61,589 bases of DNA from Methanolinea sp. UBA275. GTDB taxonomy: Archaea; Halobacteriota; Methanomicrobia; Methanomicrobiales; Methanospirillaceae. The notes under the pieces are model-generated. The model saw only the letters and a program-made list of their open reading frames with translations. It was not told the origin of the DNA and searched no databases. A program made the translations under genes and the position numbers. The stretch covers positions 1 to 61,589 of the forward strand of contig DAWU01000058.1 in the NCBI GenBank assembly GCA_002506105.1, in the 5' to 3' direction. Positions 42,258 to 51,419 of the stretch are shown piece by piece; positions within the stretch are counted from its first letter, which is position 1; each line of letters opens with the position of its first letter.

Positions 42258-43462
42258 TTGGCTTCGTTCACCACCAGGCCGCTTTGTTCCAGCGCGTAAC
42301 GGAGCTGAACGTCCTGGATTGAACCCTTGGGAGCGACTGCGATCTTGACTGGTCTTCCTGCTGATTTAACCCATGTGATGAAGCCTTCCCAGTCGTTCTC
42401 CTTGAGTTGTGCATCTTTCGTCACCACGAGGCCCGATCCTTCTGTGTGAAGCGGGAACAGAATCCTGATGGGAGTCCCCTTGTCGATAGCAGTAATGGTC
42501 GGGGGAGTTCCTGCTACCGCGAAGTCAATAGCGTTGGACGCCATGAGCGTCATGAGCTGGGCACCACTTTCACCTTTGACGAGCTGCACGTCTGCGATCT
42601 TCTGCCCGTTGACTACCAGTTCAGCATTTTCCACCTTCCCTTCTGTCTCCTCACTTGGCCTTAGTGCGATACCAAAGTTGTCGTTATAGTATTGCCACTC
42701 CTTTATCGCTACGAAGAGAGGGGCATCATGATCAGAGAGGAGGTACCCTATTGTGATCTTTCCTGTTCCGCCGGTCGGAAGCGGTTTCTTGCCATCTTTT
42801 ATATTTGCCTTTGCGTTTTCATAAGGCCCAAAGTTGTAGAGGAGATTGTTTCTTTCGGCCTGGCTTGCATTCGCAAGCGTCCCCTGCAGATACTGTATCT
42901 CCGTGAGAGCGTCGATAAATAGATCATTTGATGCCATCCACTGTTCAGACGGCTCATTGACAAACTTGATCGTGGGAATCGATGCTCTCTCCACATCGAG
43001 CGGGCTGACGGTGATGTTCCCAAAGGTGAGATCGCTCGATCCGAAGATCCATTCTGCGCTCGCAGCAGCAGCAGCATCAGGGTTCTCCCGTGTATAGTCA
43101 GTTGCATGGATGAGTACCATTGCGAGGCTGTCTGCAAGAACGGGATTTGCATCCACAACCACGTTCCTCGCGACAAGGCTGTCACAGGAATGGTCTTCCC
43201 AGACGGGTCGTGGCGGCAGGTCCTGTGAGTAAGAAACAATCGTTCCCATACCTGTAACCTTTCCGACGGCAACAAACGGTTGCCACGCCATGTATCCGTC
43301 AATCTGATCGGTTGCGAGCAATTGAGGCATCTGCCCCACACTCGTATAAAGGAGCGCAACTTCCCCCGTGGTTGTTTCCGGAGGAGTCGTGGTGATGCAT
43401 CCTCCAATCAGGGCTGCACCCAGCAGGATGCCAACAAGAACACTCATAGTGGAAAATTTCAT
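42254..43462 (-). CDS. ABC transporter substrate-binding lipoprotein, apparently circularly permuted
   Basis: 402 residues. A lipoprotein signal with Cys22 in LIGGC anchors it outside. Homology is to NMT1/SsuA-type binding proteins, but the halves are in reversed order. Residues 34-195 (LLYTSVGQMPQLLATDQIDG onward) match the usual distal half. Residues 235-402 match the usual N-terminal half: KITIGYLLSDHDAPLFVA, DFAVAGTPPTITAIDKG and finally GSIQDVQLRYALEQSG, which normally runs straight into the segment found here at residue 34. A Pro/Gly linker (about 222-234) joins the old ends. It is one uninterrupted frame. Substrate unknown. Confidence 0.85.
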   Translation of the reverse strand: MKFSTMSVLVGILLGAALIGGCITTTPPETTTGEVALLYTSVGQMPQLLATDQIDGYMAWQPFVAVGKVTGMGTIVSYSQDLPPRPVWEDHSCDSLVARNVVVDANPVLADSLAMVLIHATDYTRENPDAAAAASAEWIFGSSDLTFGNITVSPLDVERASIPTIKFVNEPSEQWMASNDLFIDALTEIQYLQGTLANASQAERNNLLYNFGPYENAKANIKDGKKPLPTGGTGKITIGYLLSDHDAPLFVAIKEWQYYNDNFGIALRPSEETEGKVENAELVVNGQKIADVQLVKGESGAQLMTLMASNAIDFAVAGTPPTITAIDKGTPIRILFPLHTEGSGLVVTKDAQLKENDWEGFITWVKSAGRPVKIAVAPKGSIQDVQLRYALEQSGLVVNEAK

Positions 43463-43548
43463 GCAGGAATGGTTATCTCATCAATCTCATAAATTCTACC
43501 ATATGAGTCTAATTATTATCCATAAAAACTTTAAAATTTAATTTTTTG

Positions 43549-43560
43549 ATACAATTGTAT
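43549..43560. promoter_or_regulatory. palindromic operator candidate
   Basis: ATACAATTGTAT is a perfect 12-bp palindrome in the 188-nt A/T-rich gap between the ABC operon and the divergent HTH regulator. A partial copy (TACAAT) follows at 43564-43569. Minus-strand GAATTTATG near 43481-43490 could be the ABC promoter. Regulator binding is inferred from position. Confidence 0.45.
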
Positions 43561-43650
43561 TTACAATAATGACAAAATAATAATAATTCCGGGTACATTG
43601 GACAAAAGGATTATCCCGGCACCAGCGAAACCACACATCCTGTAACCATT

Positions 43651-44181
43651 ATGCAGATGGATCCAGTTGAGAGGGTGATCAGGGCTGCCCTCATATCGGA
43701 TGAAGAGTTCGTGCAGACTCTCGAGGAAGTGATGAGGCACGACCTCAGGATGAGCGTGAGAGAGCTCTCCCAGCAGAGCGGTATCGCCCAAAGCTCCCTC
43801 TACAAGATAATCCATGGCAAACGATCGCCAAACCTCACGACCCTGCGGGCAGTAATCCACGCAATGCGACGCATTACCCATTCTTCCGAGGGGGAGTTCA
43901 TCGGCCTGATCGCTGCCCGTCCCGTCCTTGATGTCATTGAAGAGCGGAATGCGGAGGTCGACGGGAGGAAGATCCGGGTGAGGGAGTATCCCGTGCATAC
44001 CCTTGAAGAGGCGATCATCTCAGCAACCCGTGCTGAGAGGGAAGGGGCGGTAGCAATTGTGTGTGCCCCGATTGTCAGCAGCGTGATCGAGCAGCTGGTG
44101 AAAGTGCCTGTTGCCACGATCATTCCCCGGGACTCCGTGCAGAGGGCGATTGAACGCGCAGCAAGGAAAGCGTGGCCTTAA
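43651..44181 (+). CDS. HTH transcriptional regulator with C-terminal sensor-like domain
   Basis: 176 residues. An XRE-type helix-turn-helix at about 32-75 (SVRELSQQSGIAQSSLYKII, then HGKRSPNLTTLRAVI) is followed by a C-terminal domain of about 90 residues with IVCAPIVSSVIEQLVKVPVA, similar in style to PrpR-N-like effector domains. It is divergent from the ABC operon and may regulate it. Effector unknown. A second in-frame ATG lies two codons downstream. Confidence 0.8.
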   Translation: MQMDPVERVIRAALISDEEFVQTLEEVMRHDLRMSVRELSQQSGIAQSSLYKIIHGKRSPNLTTLRAVIHAMRRITHSSEGEFIGLIAARPVLDVIEERNAEVDGRKIRVREYPVHTLEEAIISATRAEREGAVAIVCAPIVSSVIEQLVKVPVATIIPRDSVQRAIERAARKAWP

Positions 44182-44213
44182 TCTCATGAAAAGGCCTTCT
44201 TTATTGAGAGGTT

Positions 44214-45704
44214 ATGGAAAGGATGGAGCGTGACGTGGTGCGGCGGGGCCGTCTCACTGGAGAGAGAACAGGTGAGATGATGCATTTTCTCTCGTCCATG
44301 AATGCAGACCGTTATATCGCAGATGCCGATATCCTCGTCGATATTGCCCATGTGCTGATGTTGTCCCGGCAGAGGATTATTGAGAGAGAGCCCGCACGAC
44401 AGCTGCTCATGGGGCTCCTTGATTTCTATGACAACGGAATTCCGGCAGCGGCATTCGATGATCGTTTTGAGGACATCCACGCAGGGATCGAGACCCTGCT
44501 CATCTCGCAGATAGGCGAGGAAGCTGGCGGCAGGCTTCATATCGGGCGCTCAAGGAACGATGAAGTCGCGACCTGCCTTCGCCTGCGGGTCCGCGATGAT
44601 ATCGTCAGGCAACTCTCCATCCTCAACTCACTCCGCCAGATCCTCATCAGTCTCGCAGAGGAACATGTTGATACCATAATGCCAGGGTTCACCCACCTCC
44701 AGTATGCCCAGCCTACAACCCTGGCCCACCATCTCCTCGCCCACGAAGCAGTGTTCTCCCGCGACTTCCAGAGAATTGCCGGGGCACTCGGCCGGGTGGA
44801 CCTGTGCCCGCTTGGTGCCGCCGCCTTTGCTTCGACAAGCTACCCGATTCAGCGGGAACTCACCGCAGAGATGCTGGGATTTCGCGGCGTGCTCGAGAAT
44901 ACCATGGATGCTGTCGGATCCAGGGATTTCGCGCTCGAACTGCTCTCAGATCTCTCCATCCTGATGACCCATGCAAGCCGGGTCTGCGAGGAACTGGTGA
45001 TATGGAGCTCGAATTTCGCCAGGTTCGTCGACCTCGACGATGCATTCTGTTCCACGAGCTCGATCATGCCCCAGAAGAAGAATCCTGATACGGCAGAGGT
45101 GATGAGGGCAAAGGCGGCCTCTGTCATCGGTTCCTGCACTGCGGCGCTCGGAATCGTAAAGGCACTCCCCATGAGCTATAACCGGGACCTCCAGGAACTC
45201 ACCCCCGGGCTCTGGCGCGGGATCCAGGATGCCAAGCACAGCACCCGGCTTCTCGTTGACATGCTGGCCACCGCTACTTTCAACAAGGATACAATGGCGG
45301 CAGAGGCCGGAAAGGGATACTCCACGGCCACCGATTTTGCAGACATGCTGGTGCAGAAGCATGGCTTCCCGTTCCGTACCGCACATACCCTGGTCGGAAA
45401 AGCAATCCAGAAAGGGACCCTTGACCTGCCCACCCTTGATACAGCCGCACGGGAGATGGGACTTCCCCCACTCTCGACTTCCGGAATTACCCCCTCTGAC
45501 ATTTCAGACGCCCTCGATGTCCGTTCCAGCATTGCCAGGCGGAGGGCTCCGGGGAGTCCTTCTCAATTTGCTGTCAGGATCTCCCTCTCATCAAGAAAGA
45601 AAACTCTCGACGAAGATTCAGCGATGCTTGACGAAAGACAGACCCACTACTCAGGGGCTATCCAGAGGCTCATTCAGGATGCCAGAAAGGAGGCAGGTTC
45701 TTGA
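44214..45704 (+). CDS. argH: argininosuccinate lyase
   Basis: 496 residues. Splits argininosuccinate to arginine and fumarate. The superfamily signature SSIMPQKKNPD carries catalytic S283. HIGRSRNDEVAT and GFTHLQYAQPTTLAHH are present. ATG 44223 (MERDVVRRGRL) is as likely as 44214. The stop overlaps gatD by 4 nt. Confidence 0.96.
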   Translation: MERMERDVVRRGRLTGERTGEMMHFLSSMNADRYIADADILVDIAHVLMLSRQRIIEREPARQLLMGLLDFYDNGIPAAAFDDRFEDIHAGIETLLISQIGEEAGGRLHIGRSRNDEVATCLRLRVRDDIVRQLSILNSLRQILISLAEEHVDTIMPGFTHLQYAQPTTLAHHLLAHEAVFSRDFQRIAGALGRVDLCPLGAAAFASTSYPIQRELTAEMLGFRGVLENTMDAVGSRDFALELLSDLSILMTHASRVCEELVIWSSNFARFVDLDDAFCSTSSIMPQKKNPDTAEVMRAKAASVIGSCTAALGIVKALPMSYNRDLQELTPGLWRGIQDAKHSTRLLVDMLATATFNKDTMAAEAGKGYSTATDFADMLVQKHGFPFRTAHTLVGKAIQKGTLDLPTLDTAAREMGLPPLSTSGITPSDISDALDVRSSIARRRAPGSPSQFAVRISLSSRKKTLDEDSAMLDERQTHYSGAIQRLIQDARKEAGS

Positions 45705-46936
45705 GCGGGTTTTCTCCGGGCGATGTTGTCCGCTGCACCCTCGGTGGGAGTGAAAGGCGGGGTGTCTATATCACGGAGCGGGATGGGATGGCAGTCCTGA
45801 AACTCGACAATGGCTATAATATCGGGGTTTTTTCCGGCGACTGCTCCCTCGTTGAACGCCCGTCTCCTCAACAGGTCACAAAGACCGAGGTTGACCAGGA
45901 CCTATCCCTCCCCCAGCTCTCCATCGTGTCCACCGGGGGGACGATCGCGAGCAGGATCGATTACAGGACCGGTGCAGTGACCAGCCAGTTTGATGCGGCC
46001 GATATCATGCGGGCAATTCCCGGGCTTCGGGATATCGCACACTACCGTACACGCAAACTGTACACGATCCTCTCGGAGAACATGACCCCCGCAATCTGGC
46101 AGGAACTGGCAAGGGCCGTCTACAAGGAGATTTTAGATGGTGCAAAGGGTGTGATCGTCACCCATGGGACCGATACCATGGCATATTCCGCTGCAGCGCT
46201 CAGTTATATGCTTGACACCCCGGTTCCTGTTATCTTTGTTGGATCGCAGCGATCCGCGGATCGCCCCAGTTCTGACAACATGATGAATGCCCTCTGCAGC
46301 GCCAGCGCAGCCGTCAGCGATCTCGGGGAAGTCGCAGTGGTGATGCACGACACTACAAGTGATGACCGGTGTGCCATCCACCGGGGGACCAGGGTCCGGA
46401 AGATGCATACGTCCAGGAGGGACGCGTTCCAGAGCGCAGGTGTCCCTCCGCTTGGATACGTTGAGTACCCCTCGCTCGCGGTGACGCTCTCACCAGGTAC
46501 TGTCAGGAGAGGGGCCTTCGAACCCGCACTCAGGGACCAGCTGGAACCCCGCTGCGGGCTCGTGATGTTCAGCCCGGGAATGTCTCCTGAGATCATTTCG
46601 GCATATTCAGGATATCGCGGGCTTGTGATTGCCGGAAGTGGCCTCGGCCACGTGAGCACCACGCTCATCCCGGCTTTAAAAGCGCTCATCGAAGAAGGCA
46701 CCCTCATTATCATGACGTCCCAGTGTCTCAACGGCAGGGTGTGCGACCGCGTGTACGACACTGGACGCGATCTCCTCAAAATTGGCGTTGTGGAAGGCGA
46801 GGACATGCTCCCGGAAACAGCCCTTGTGAAACTCATGTGGGTGCTTGGACAGAAGCGCGATCCCGACGAAGCCCGCATCATGATTCAGGATGACAGGAAA
46901 CGGGATTTCACAAGGAGGTCCCGCCATGGATTATAA
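45701..46936 (+). CDS. gatD: glutamyl-tRNA(Gln) amidotransferase subunit D
   Basis: 411 residues from TTG 45701. An N-terminal SH3-like domain of about 60 residues precedes an asparaginase-type domain with catalytic threonines in TGGTIAS (78-84) and THGTDTMAYS. It releases ammonia that GatE uses to make Gln-tRNA from Glu-tRNA. The GatDE pair is restricted to archaea. Confidence 0.96.
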   Translation: MSGFSPGDVVRCTLGGSERRGVYITERDGMAVLKLDNGYNIGVFSGDCSLVERPSPQQVTKTEVDQDLSLPQLSIVSTGGTIASRIDYRTGAVTSQFDAADIMRAIPGLRDIAHYRTRKLYTILSENMTPAIWQELARAVYKEILDGAKGVIVTHGTDTMAYSAAALSYMLDTPVPVIFVGSQRSADRPSSDNMMNALCSASAAVSDLGEVAVVMHDTTSDDRCAIHRGTRVRKMHTSRRDAFQSAGVPPLGYVEYPSLAVTLSPGTVRRGAFEPALRDQLEPRCGLVMFSPGMSPEIISAYSGYRGLVIAGSGLGHVSTTLIPALKALIEEGTLIIMTSQCLNGRVCDRVYDTGRDLLKIGVVEGEDMLPETALVKLMWVLGQKRDPDEARIMIQDDRKRDFTRRSRHGL

Positions 46937-48791
46937 GAGCCTCGGCCTGAAGGCGGGAATTGAGATCCACCAGCAGCTGAATACCGCACAGAAACTCTTC
47001 TGCAGGTGCCCGACGATCCTGAGACCGTTTGATGAACATGACGGGGAGTTCCGGCGGTATCTGCGTGCAACCGAGAGTGAGCTTGGCGAGATTGACCATG
47101 CTGCCAGAGAGGAGATGAAGAACCTGCGCAGGTTCTGTTATTACACCTATGACAGCACCTGCCTTGTTGAGAACGATGAGGAACCGCCTTCCCCCCTCAA
47201 TCCTGAAGCACTGGCCGTCGCCCTCCAGATCGCGAGGATGTTCGGCATGACACCCGTCCCGCAGGTCCATACCATGCGGAAGCTCGTCATAGACGGTTCC
47301 AACACCAGCGGATTCCAGCGGACCGCGCTTATCGCACTCCACGGCACTCTTCCGAATGGCGGGGAGATTGAGACGATCTGCCTTGAGGAAGAGGCCGCCC
47401 AGAGAGTAAACGACGACGTGTTCTCCCTCGATCGCCTGGGGATCCCGCTTGTTGAGATCACGACGTCGCCCTGCATGCATTCACCCGAAGAGGTCCAACA
47501 GGTTGCGGAGTATCTCGGCATGGTGCTCCGATCGACAGGCAGGGTGAAGAGAGGGCTCGGCACGATCCGGCAGGATATTAACATCTCGATTTCTGGTGGT
47601 GCGCGGGTGGAGATCAAGGGGGTCCAGGAACTCGATCTCATTGCCGAAGTGGTGAAACGAGAGGTGCAGAGGCAACAGAATCTCCTCTCAATCCGCGACC
47701 GGCTGTCTGGACGTGGCGCCAGGGTAGAGAACGATACACTCGATGTGACAGCACTCTTCTCCCGGACTGCATCCGGCATCCTCAAAAAGGCCGGAAGGAT
47801 AAAGGCGGTAAGGCTCATCGGATTTGCAGGGCTCGTGGGGGAGGAGATCCAGCCGGGCCGGAGACTCGGGAGCGAACTCTCGGATTATGCCAAGAAATGC
47901 GGGGTTGGCGGGATCTTCCATACCGACGAACTTCCTGCATATGGCGTGACGGCCGATGAGGTTGCTGCACTCAGATCTGAATTGGTAACGGACGATCAGG
48001 ATTGCGTGGTCCTCGTTGCGGGGTCTGCAGCACAGGTTTCATGTGCGTGCCAGCAGGTTATCCGGAGGGCAGAGATGGCACTTTCTGGTGTGCCGGAAGA
48101 GACAAGGAAGATGCTCGAAGGGGGAAGCACTGCCTATATGCGCCCGCTTCCCGGTGCAGCGCGGATGTACCCCGAGACCGATGTGCTCCCGGTCTCAATC
48201 ACGCAAGAATACTGGGATTCCCTCGTAATCCCGGAACTTCTGGATGCAAAGGCAGCCCGGTACACAGGCGAACACGGCCTTGATCCCTCGGTTGCAAGGC
48301 AGGTGGCCTTCTCGGAAAACCAGGGTATCTACGAGCAGGCAGTGGAACTTGGCATCTCACCCCCGCTTGCAGCGAGAACCCTCATCGCCACATTGAAAGA
48401 GCTTTCACGCGGCGGACTTGATATCCAGCCTCTCCTTGCTGATCGTGATTCTTTGGGGGGACCCACGCGTCCTCCGGTACTTGAGGTGCTCATCGGGGTC
48501 AGGGACGAGATCGTGGCCAAGGAAGCGATCCCTGATGTTCTCGAGAGAATCGTAAAGGGGGAACCGGCGGAATCGGTGATGAACTCCGTATCTTCGAGGG
48601 TATCCGATGGGGATCTCGAAGCCCTGGCGAGGAAAATCGTTGACGAGCGGATGCCTTTTGTCAGGGAGAAGGGAATGGGAGCCCTCGGGCCACTTATGGG
48701 GATCATGATGAAAGAGGTCAGGGGAGCCGTGGATGGCAAAAAGGTCTCCCATGTGTTGAAAAGCGTTCTTTCGGACGCACTCAGTCGGTGA
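46926..48791 (+). CDS. gatE: glutamyl-tRNA(Gln) amidotransferase subunit E
   Basis: 621 residues from ATG 46926, with GGAGGT 6 nt upstream, inside the gatD 3' end. The GatB/GatE kinase core has GLKAGIEIHQQLNTAQKLFC and the zinc cysteines CRCP. An AspRS-like insert domain and a C-terminal YqeY-type tRNA-binding tail follow. It phosphorylates Glu-tRNA and amidates it. Confidence 0.96.
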   Translation: MDYKSLGLKAGIEIHQQLNTAQKLFCRCPTILRPFDEHDGEFRRYLRATESELGEIDHAAREEMKNLRRFCYYTYDSTCLVENDEEPPSPLNPEALAVALQIARMFGMTPVPQVHTMRKLVIDGSNTSGFQRTALIALHGTLPNGGEIETICLEEEAAQRVNDDVFSLDRLGIPLVEITTSPCMHSPEEVQQVAEYLGMVLRSTGRVKRGLGTIRQDINISISGGARVEIKGVQELDLIAEVVKREVQRQQNLLSIRDRLSGRGARVENDTLDVTALFSRTASGILKKAGRIKAVRLIGFAGLVGEEIQPGRRLGSELSDYAKKCGVGGIFHTDELPAYGVTADEVAALRSELVTDDQDCVVLVAGSAAQVSCACQQVIRRAEMALSGVPEETRKMLEGGSTAYMRPLPGAARMYPETDVLPVSITQEYWDSLVIPELLDAKAARYTGEHGLDPSVARQVAFSENQGIYEQAVELGISPPLAARTLIATLKELSRGGLDIQPLLADRDSLGGPTRPPVLEVLIGVRDEIVAKEAIPDVLERIVKGEPAESVMNSVSSRVSDGDLEALARKIVDERMPFVREKGMGALGPLMGIMMKEVRGAVDGKKVSHVLKSVLSDALSR

Positions 48792-48864
48792 TGGGACCTG
48801 CCCTTCGTTCCAAAGGAGCGAAGTATTAAAGCAGAGCGTGGCGAATAAATTAAGGAGTTTGCAT

Positions 48865-49194
48865 ATGGGAAAGACAGGAACGGTCCAATGGACACAGGTC
48901 AAAGGGGTCAAGGGACAGATACGCCTTGTGCCGAAAGCTGAAGGGGATGTCAAAAAACCCGGCCCGAACCAGAGATTCAAGGCAGGAGCATCTCTTCGTA
49001 AACTGGAGGCGCTGAACGCGGAACAGCAGGGAGGTTACCGCGGAAGACAGGGCGGCCGTGGTGGTCGTGGCGGCCGTGGTGGCAGGGGAGGCCGTTCGTC
49101 AGAATCGGGCCCACAGGCAAATCCCATGGTCCGGAAAGCCATGCGAAGGCCCAAAGTCTCTATTCTCGGTGCAAAGCAGAAATCAGGCAAATAA
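48865..49194 (+). CDS. RGG-repeat protein (DUF5350-like)
   Basis: 109 residues from ATG 48865, with an AAGGAG site. The N-terminal 55 residues (MGKTGTVQWTQVKGVKGQIR) resemble the methanogen family DUF5350. A Gly/Arg tract of five GGR units (about 61-77) follows, typical of RNA-binding proteins, then a basic end KKPKV-like RRPKVSILGAKQKSGK. RNA binding is inferred from composition. A TATA-like GTATTAAAG lies near 48823-48831. Confidence 0.8.
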   Translation: MGKTGTVQWTQVKGVKGQIRLVPKAEGDVKKPGPNQRFKAGASLRKLEALNAEQQGGYRGRQGGRGGRGGRGGRGGRSSESGPQANPMVRKAMRRPKVSILGAKQKSGK

Positions 49195-49276
49195 TAATAC
49201 CTCCATCCCTTTATTGTTTCCCGGTTTTTTTATCCTCGTCCAGAAGTATCTTGTAGGCATATTGTGAAGTGAGAAT

Positions 49277-49633
49277 ATGGATCTGAAGACAGCGGTGAAA
49301 GGATATCAGTTTGCCGAACGGGCGAAGAGTGAATTGATCATATGCTCCCAGCTCACGATCGCGCTTGCAGGGTTTCCCGAGAAGGAACGCCCGGGCGGCA
49401 AGAGAATGCTGGTGCTCATCCTTGAAGCGGTGAGGTCCGAACTCGAATTTGCATGGAAAGGAACCGAAATCGCCGATTTCCGACGCTCAATTAACCTCCT
49501 CTCTGAGGCAATAAGCATGGTGGAGAGTGAGGATTACGGGGCTGCATCTATCAGGATGAGCGAATCCATCAGTGCTGTCACCACGGCCGCGCAGTCAGCA
49601 TGGCAGGTACTCGGGGAGCATGGACTCATCTGA
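49277..49633 (+). CDS. small helical protein of unknown function
   Basis: 118 residues, almost entirely helical by composition (GYQFAERAKSELIICSQLTI, later INLLSEAISMVESEDYGAA). No catalytic motif, signal or metal site is visible. Its end overlaps the nitroreductase start by 14 nt, so the two are probably co-expressed. No family recognised. Confidence 0.75.
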   Translation: MDLKTAVKGYQFAERAKSELIICSQLTIALAGFPEKERPGGKRMLVLILEAVRSELEFAWKGTEIADFRRSINLLSEAISMVESEDYGAASIRMSESISAVTTAAQSAWQVLGEHGLI

Positions 49634-50147
49634 ATTCCTGGAGTTCCTGGTATCGCGCTGCTCCGTCAGAGACTATGATCAGGGTGCCGTGCCTGATGCC
49701 GATATCACCTTTATCCTTGATTCTGCCAGCACCGCACCGAGCGCCGGCAACCTGGAAGCATGGGATGTTGTGGTTGTCGACGGGCAGGAGGAGAGGGATC
49801 TTGTCGCCGATACTGCATTCGGGCAGGAGCATGTACGGAACGCACCCCTGCTCCTTGTCGTATGTGCGAATTACGTCAGGTCGATGTCCCGTTATGGGGA
49901 CAGGGGGATCCTCTATGCGATCGAGGATGCAACCATTGCCTGCACCTACATGATGCTCGCGGCCCACGCAAGGAGGCTTCATTCATGCTGGGTCGGAGCA
50001 TTCCAGGAGGATGACTTGAAAGAAGTGCTCGGTCTTCCGGGCCACGTTCGGCCTGTGGCAATCCTCTGCGTCGGGAGAGGATTTCCGCCAGGGACGTATA
50101 CAGAACGAATGCCGGTGGTGGAACACATCCACCACCAGTCATGGTGA
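49620..50147 (+). CDS. nitroreductase-family flavoprotein
   Basis: 175 residues of the FMN-binding nitroreductase fold: RCSVRDYDQGAVPD at the N-terminus, SASTAPSAGNLEAWDVVVV and a C-terminal LGLPGHVRPVAILCVGRG. Reduction of quinones or nitro compounds, or another flavin reaction, is possible; the substrate is unknown. ATG 49620 lies within the previous gene. Confidence 0.9.
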   Translation: MDSSEFLEFLVSRCSVRDYDQGAVPDADITFILDSASTAPSAGNLEAWDVVVVDGQEERDLVADTAFGQEHVRNAPLLLVVCANYVRSMSRYGDRGILYAIEDATIACTYMMLAAHARRLHSCWVGAFQEDDLKEVLGLPGHVRPVAILCVGRGFPPGTYTERMPVVEHIHHQSW

Positions 50148-50156
50148 GTGGAAACA

Positions 50157-50495
50157 ATGCCTGATTTCCTGGTATTACTTGAAGGGGCTTTTATTGTAAA
50201 GGACGTCTCGTCGCTTGATGATGCAGTCAGTATCGCGATCAGCGAGGCTGGCAAGAGGCTTAATCCTGTTGCAGCATATGTGGATGTTGAAGTGGGAATG
50301 CTGGCATGCCCATTCTGTGAAGGGGAACTGAACAGTGGCCTCGTCGTCGCACGAACGGCGCTTGTCGGGGTGCTCCTTGAGATGAAGGTCTTCAAGGCTG
50401 AGACTCCCGAGCATGCGAAACGCATTGCACGATCCGTCATCGGAAAGGCTCTCCGGGATGTTCCGCTTGAAGTAAAGGAGGTATCTCCGCTGTGA
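50157..50495 (+). CDS. UPF0212 (DUF555) protein
   Basis: 112 residues. Archaeal family starting MPDFLVLLEGAFIVKDV, with DAVSIAISEAGKRLNP and a CPFCEGE pair that may bind metal. Function unknown. ATG 50157 fits the family start; GTG 50148 is open but unneeded. The stop overlaps the kinase start by 4 nt. Confidence 0.9.
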   Translation: MPDFLVLLEGAFIVKDVSSLDDAVSIAISEAGKRLNPVAAYVDVEVGMLACPFCEGELNSGLVVARTALVGVLLEMKVFKAETPEHAKRIARSVIGKALRDVPLEVKEVSPL

Positions 50496-51412
50496 TCTAC
50501 GTCGTGGGGCATACCGCCATCGATCACATCTGCACAGTCTCAGATCTCCCCCCCCCAAACGGATCCTCCACGATCCTCGGGAGAACAATTTTTTTTGGCG
50601 GGGGTGCGGCAAATATTGCAGCAGGGATCTCCCGTCTTGGAGAAGCATGCACGCTGATCAGTGCAGTTGGCGGGGACTTTCCCGGAAGCGAGTACGATCG
50701 CTGGCAGAAATCCCTGGGCCTTGCACAGCAATTCTTCGAGGTCCCTCTGGAACACACTCCCACCGCATTTATGTTCACTGACGGAAAAGGGGACCAGATC
50801 ACCTTCTTTGAGTGGGGAGCATCAAAGATTTTTCCGGAATCGGTGGCTCCTTCGCTCCCGTTCGTGCACCTTGCAACCGCAGACCCGGACTTCAACTGCA
50901 GGGTTGCAGAAGAGGCGGAATTCTGCACATTTGATCCGGGCCAGGATCTCCACCGGTATTCAAGAGCCCAGCTTGAGAGAATCCTCTCCCATGTCGACAT
51001 TCTCTTTGCAAACCATCATGAGGTAGAGAGCATGTCCCGGACGCTTGGAACTTCAAAGGAGGCTCTTGCCAATCGTGTCCCCATGGCAGTCTTCACCATG
51101 GGGGCCGGGGGAAGCGAGTTTTCCCGTGGGTGTGAGAAGGAGCGTATTCCCGCGCTATGTGTCAGCATGGTCGATCCCACAGGAGCAGGGGATGCGTACC
51201 GGGCAGGTTTCCTTGCCGCGATGAAGAAGGGGTATTCCCCCCTCGTGTGCTGCCGTATCGGGACGGTGACTGCATCCTTTGCCGTCGAAGTTGCCGGTTG
51301 CCAGAACAACCTCCCGACGTGGGATTTGATGGAGGACCGGTACAGGCGCGAATATGGTGCCCTGGAATCGCCGGTGACCGGAGAGGATACCGTTCATCCG
51401 GGATGGAGATGA
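50492..51412 (+). CDS. PfkB-family carbohydrate/nucleoside kinase
   Basis: 306 residues from GTG 50492. The ribokinase fold shows FFGGGAANIAAGISRLG and the catalytic DPTGAGDAYRAG (D228, catalytic base D234). Archaeal members phosphorylate nucleosides or sugars; the substrate is not determined here. A run of nine C bases at 50548-50556 lies in the frame without disrupting it. It overlaps UPF0212. Confidence 0.9.
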   Translation: MIYVVGHTAIDHICTVSDLPPPNGSSTILGRTIFFGGGAANIAAGISRLGEACTLISAVGGDFPGSEYDRWQKSLGLAQQFFEVPLEHTPTAFMFTDGKGDQITFFEWGASKIFPESVAPSLPFVHLATADPDFNCRVAEEAEFCTFDPGQDLHRYSRAQLERILSHVDILFANHHEVESMSRTLGTSKEALANRVPMAVFTMGAGGSEFSRGCEKERIPALCVSMVDPTGAGDAYRAGFLAAMKKGYSPLVCCRIGTVTASFAVEVAGCQNNLPTWDLMEDRYRREYGALESPVTGEDTVHPGWR

Positions 51413-51419
51413 GTGTTGC

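Noticed and set aside
49040..49095. GC-rich tandem repeat as a possible repeat array
   Set aside because: It is the coding repeat of the RGG tract, not a CRISPR or independent repeat element.
50548..50556. Run of C bases suggesting a frameshift in the PfkB kinase
   Set aside because: The frame is intact and the protein has normal length and motifs on both sides of the run.
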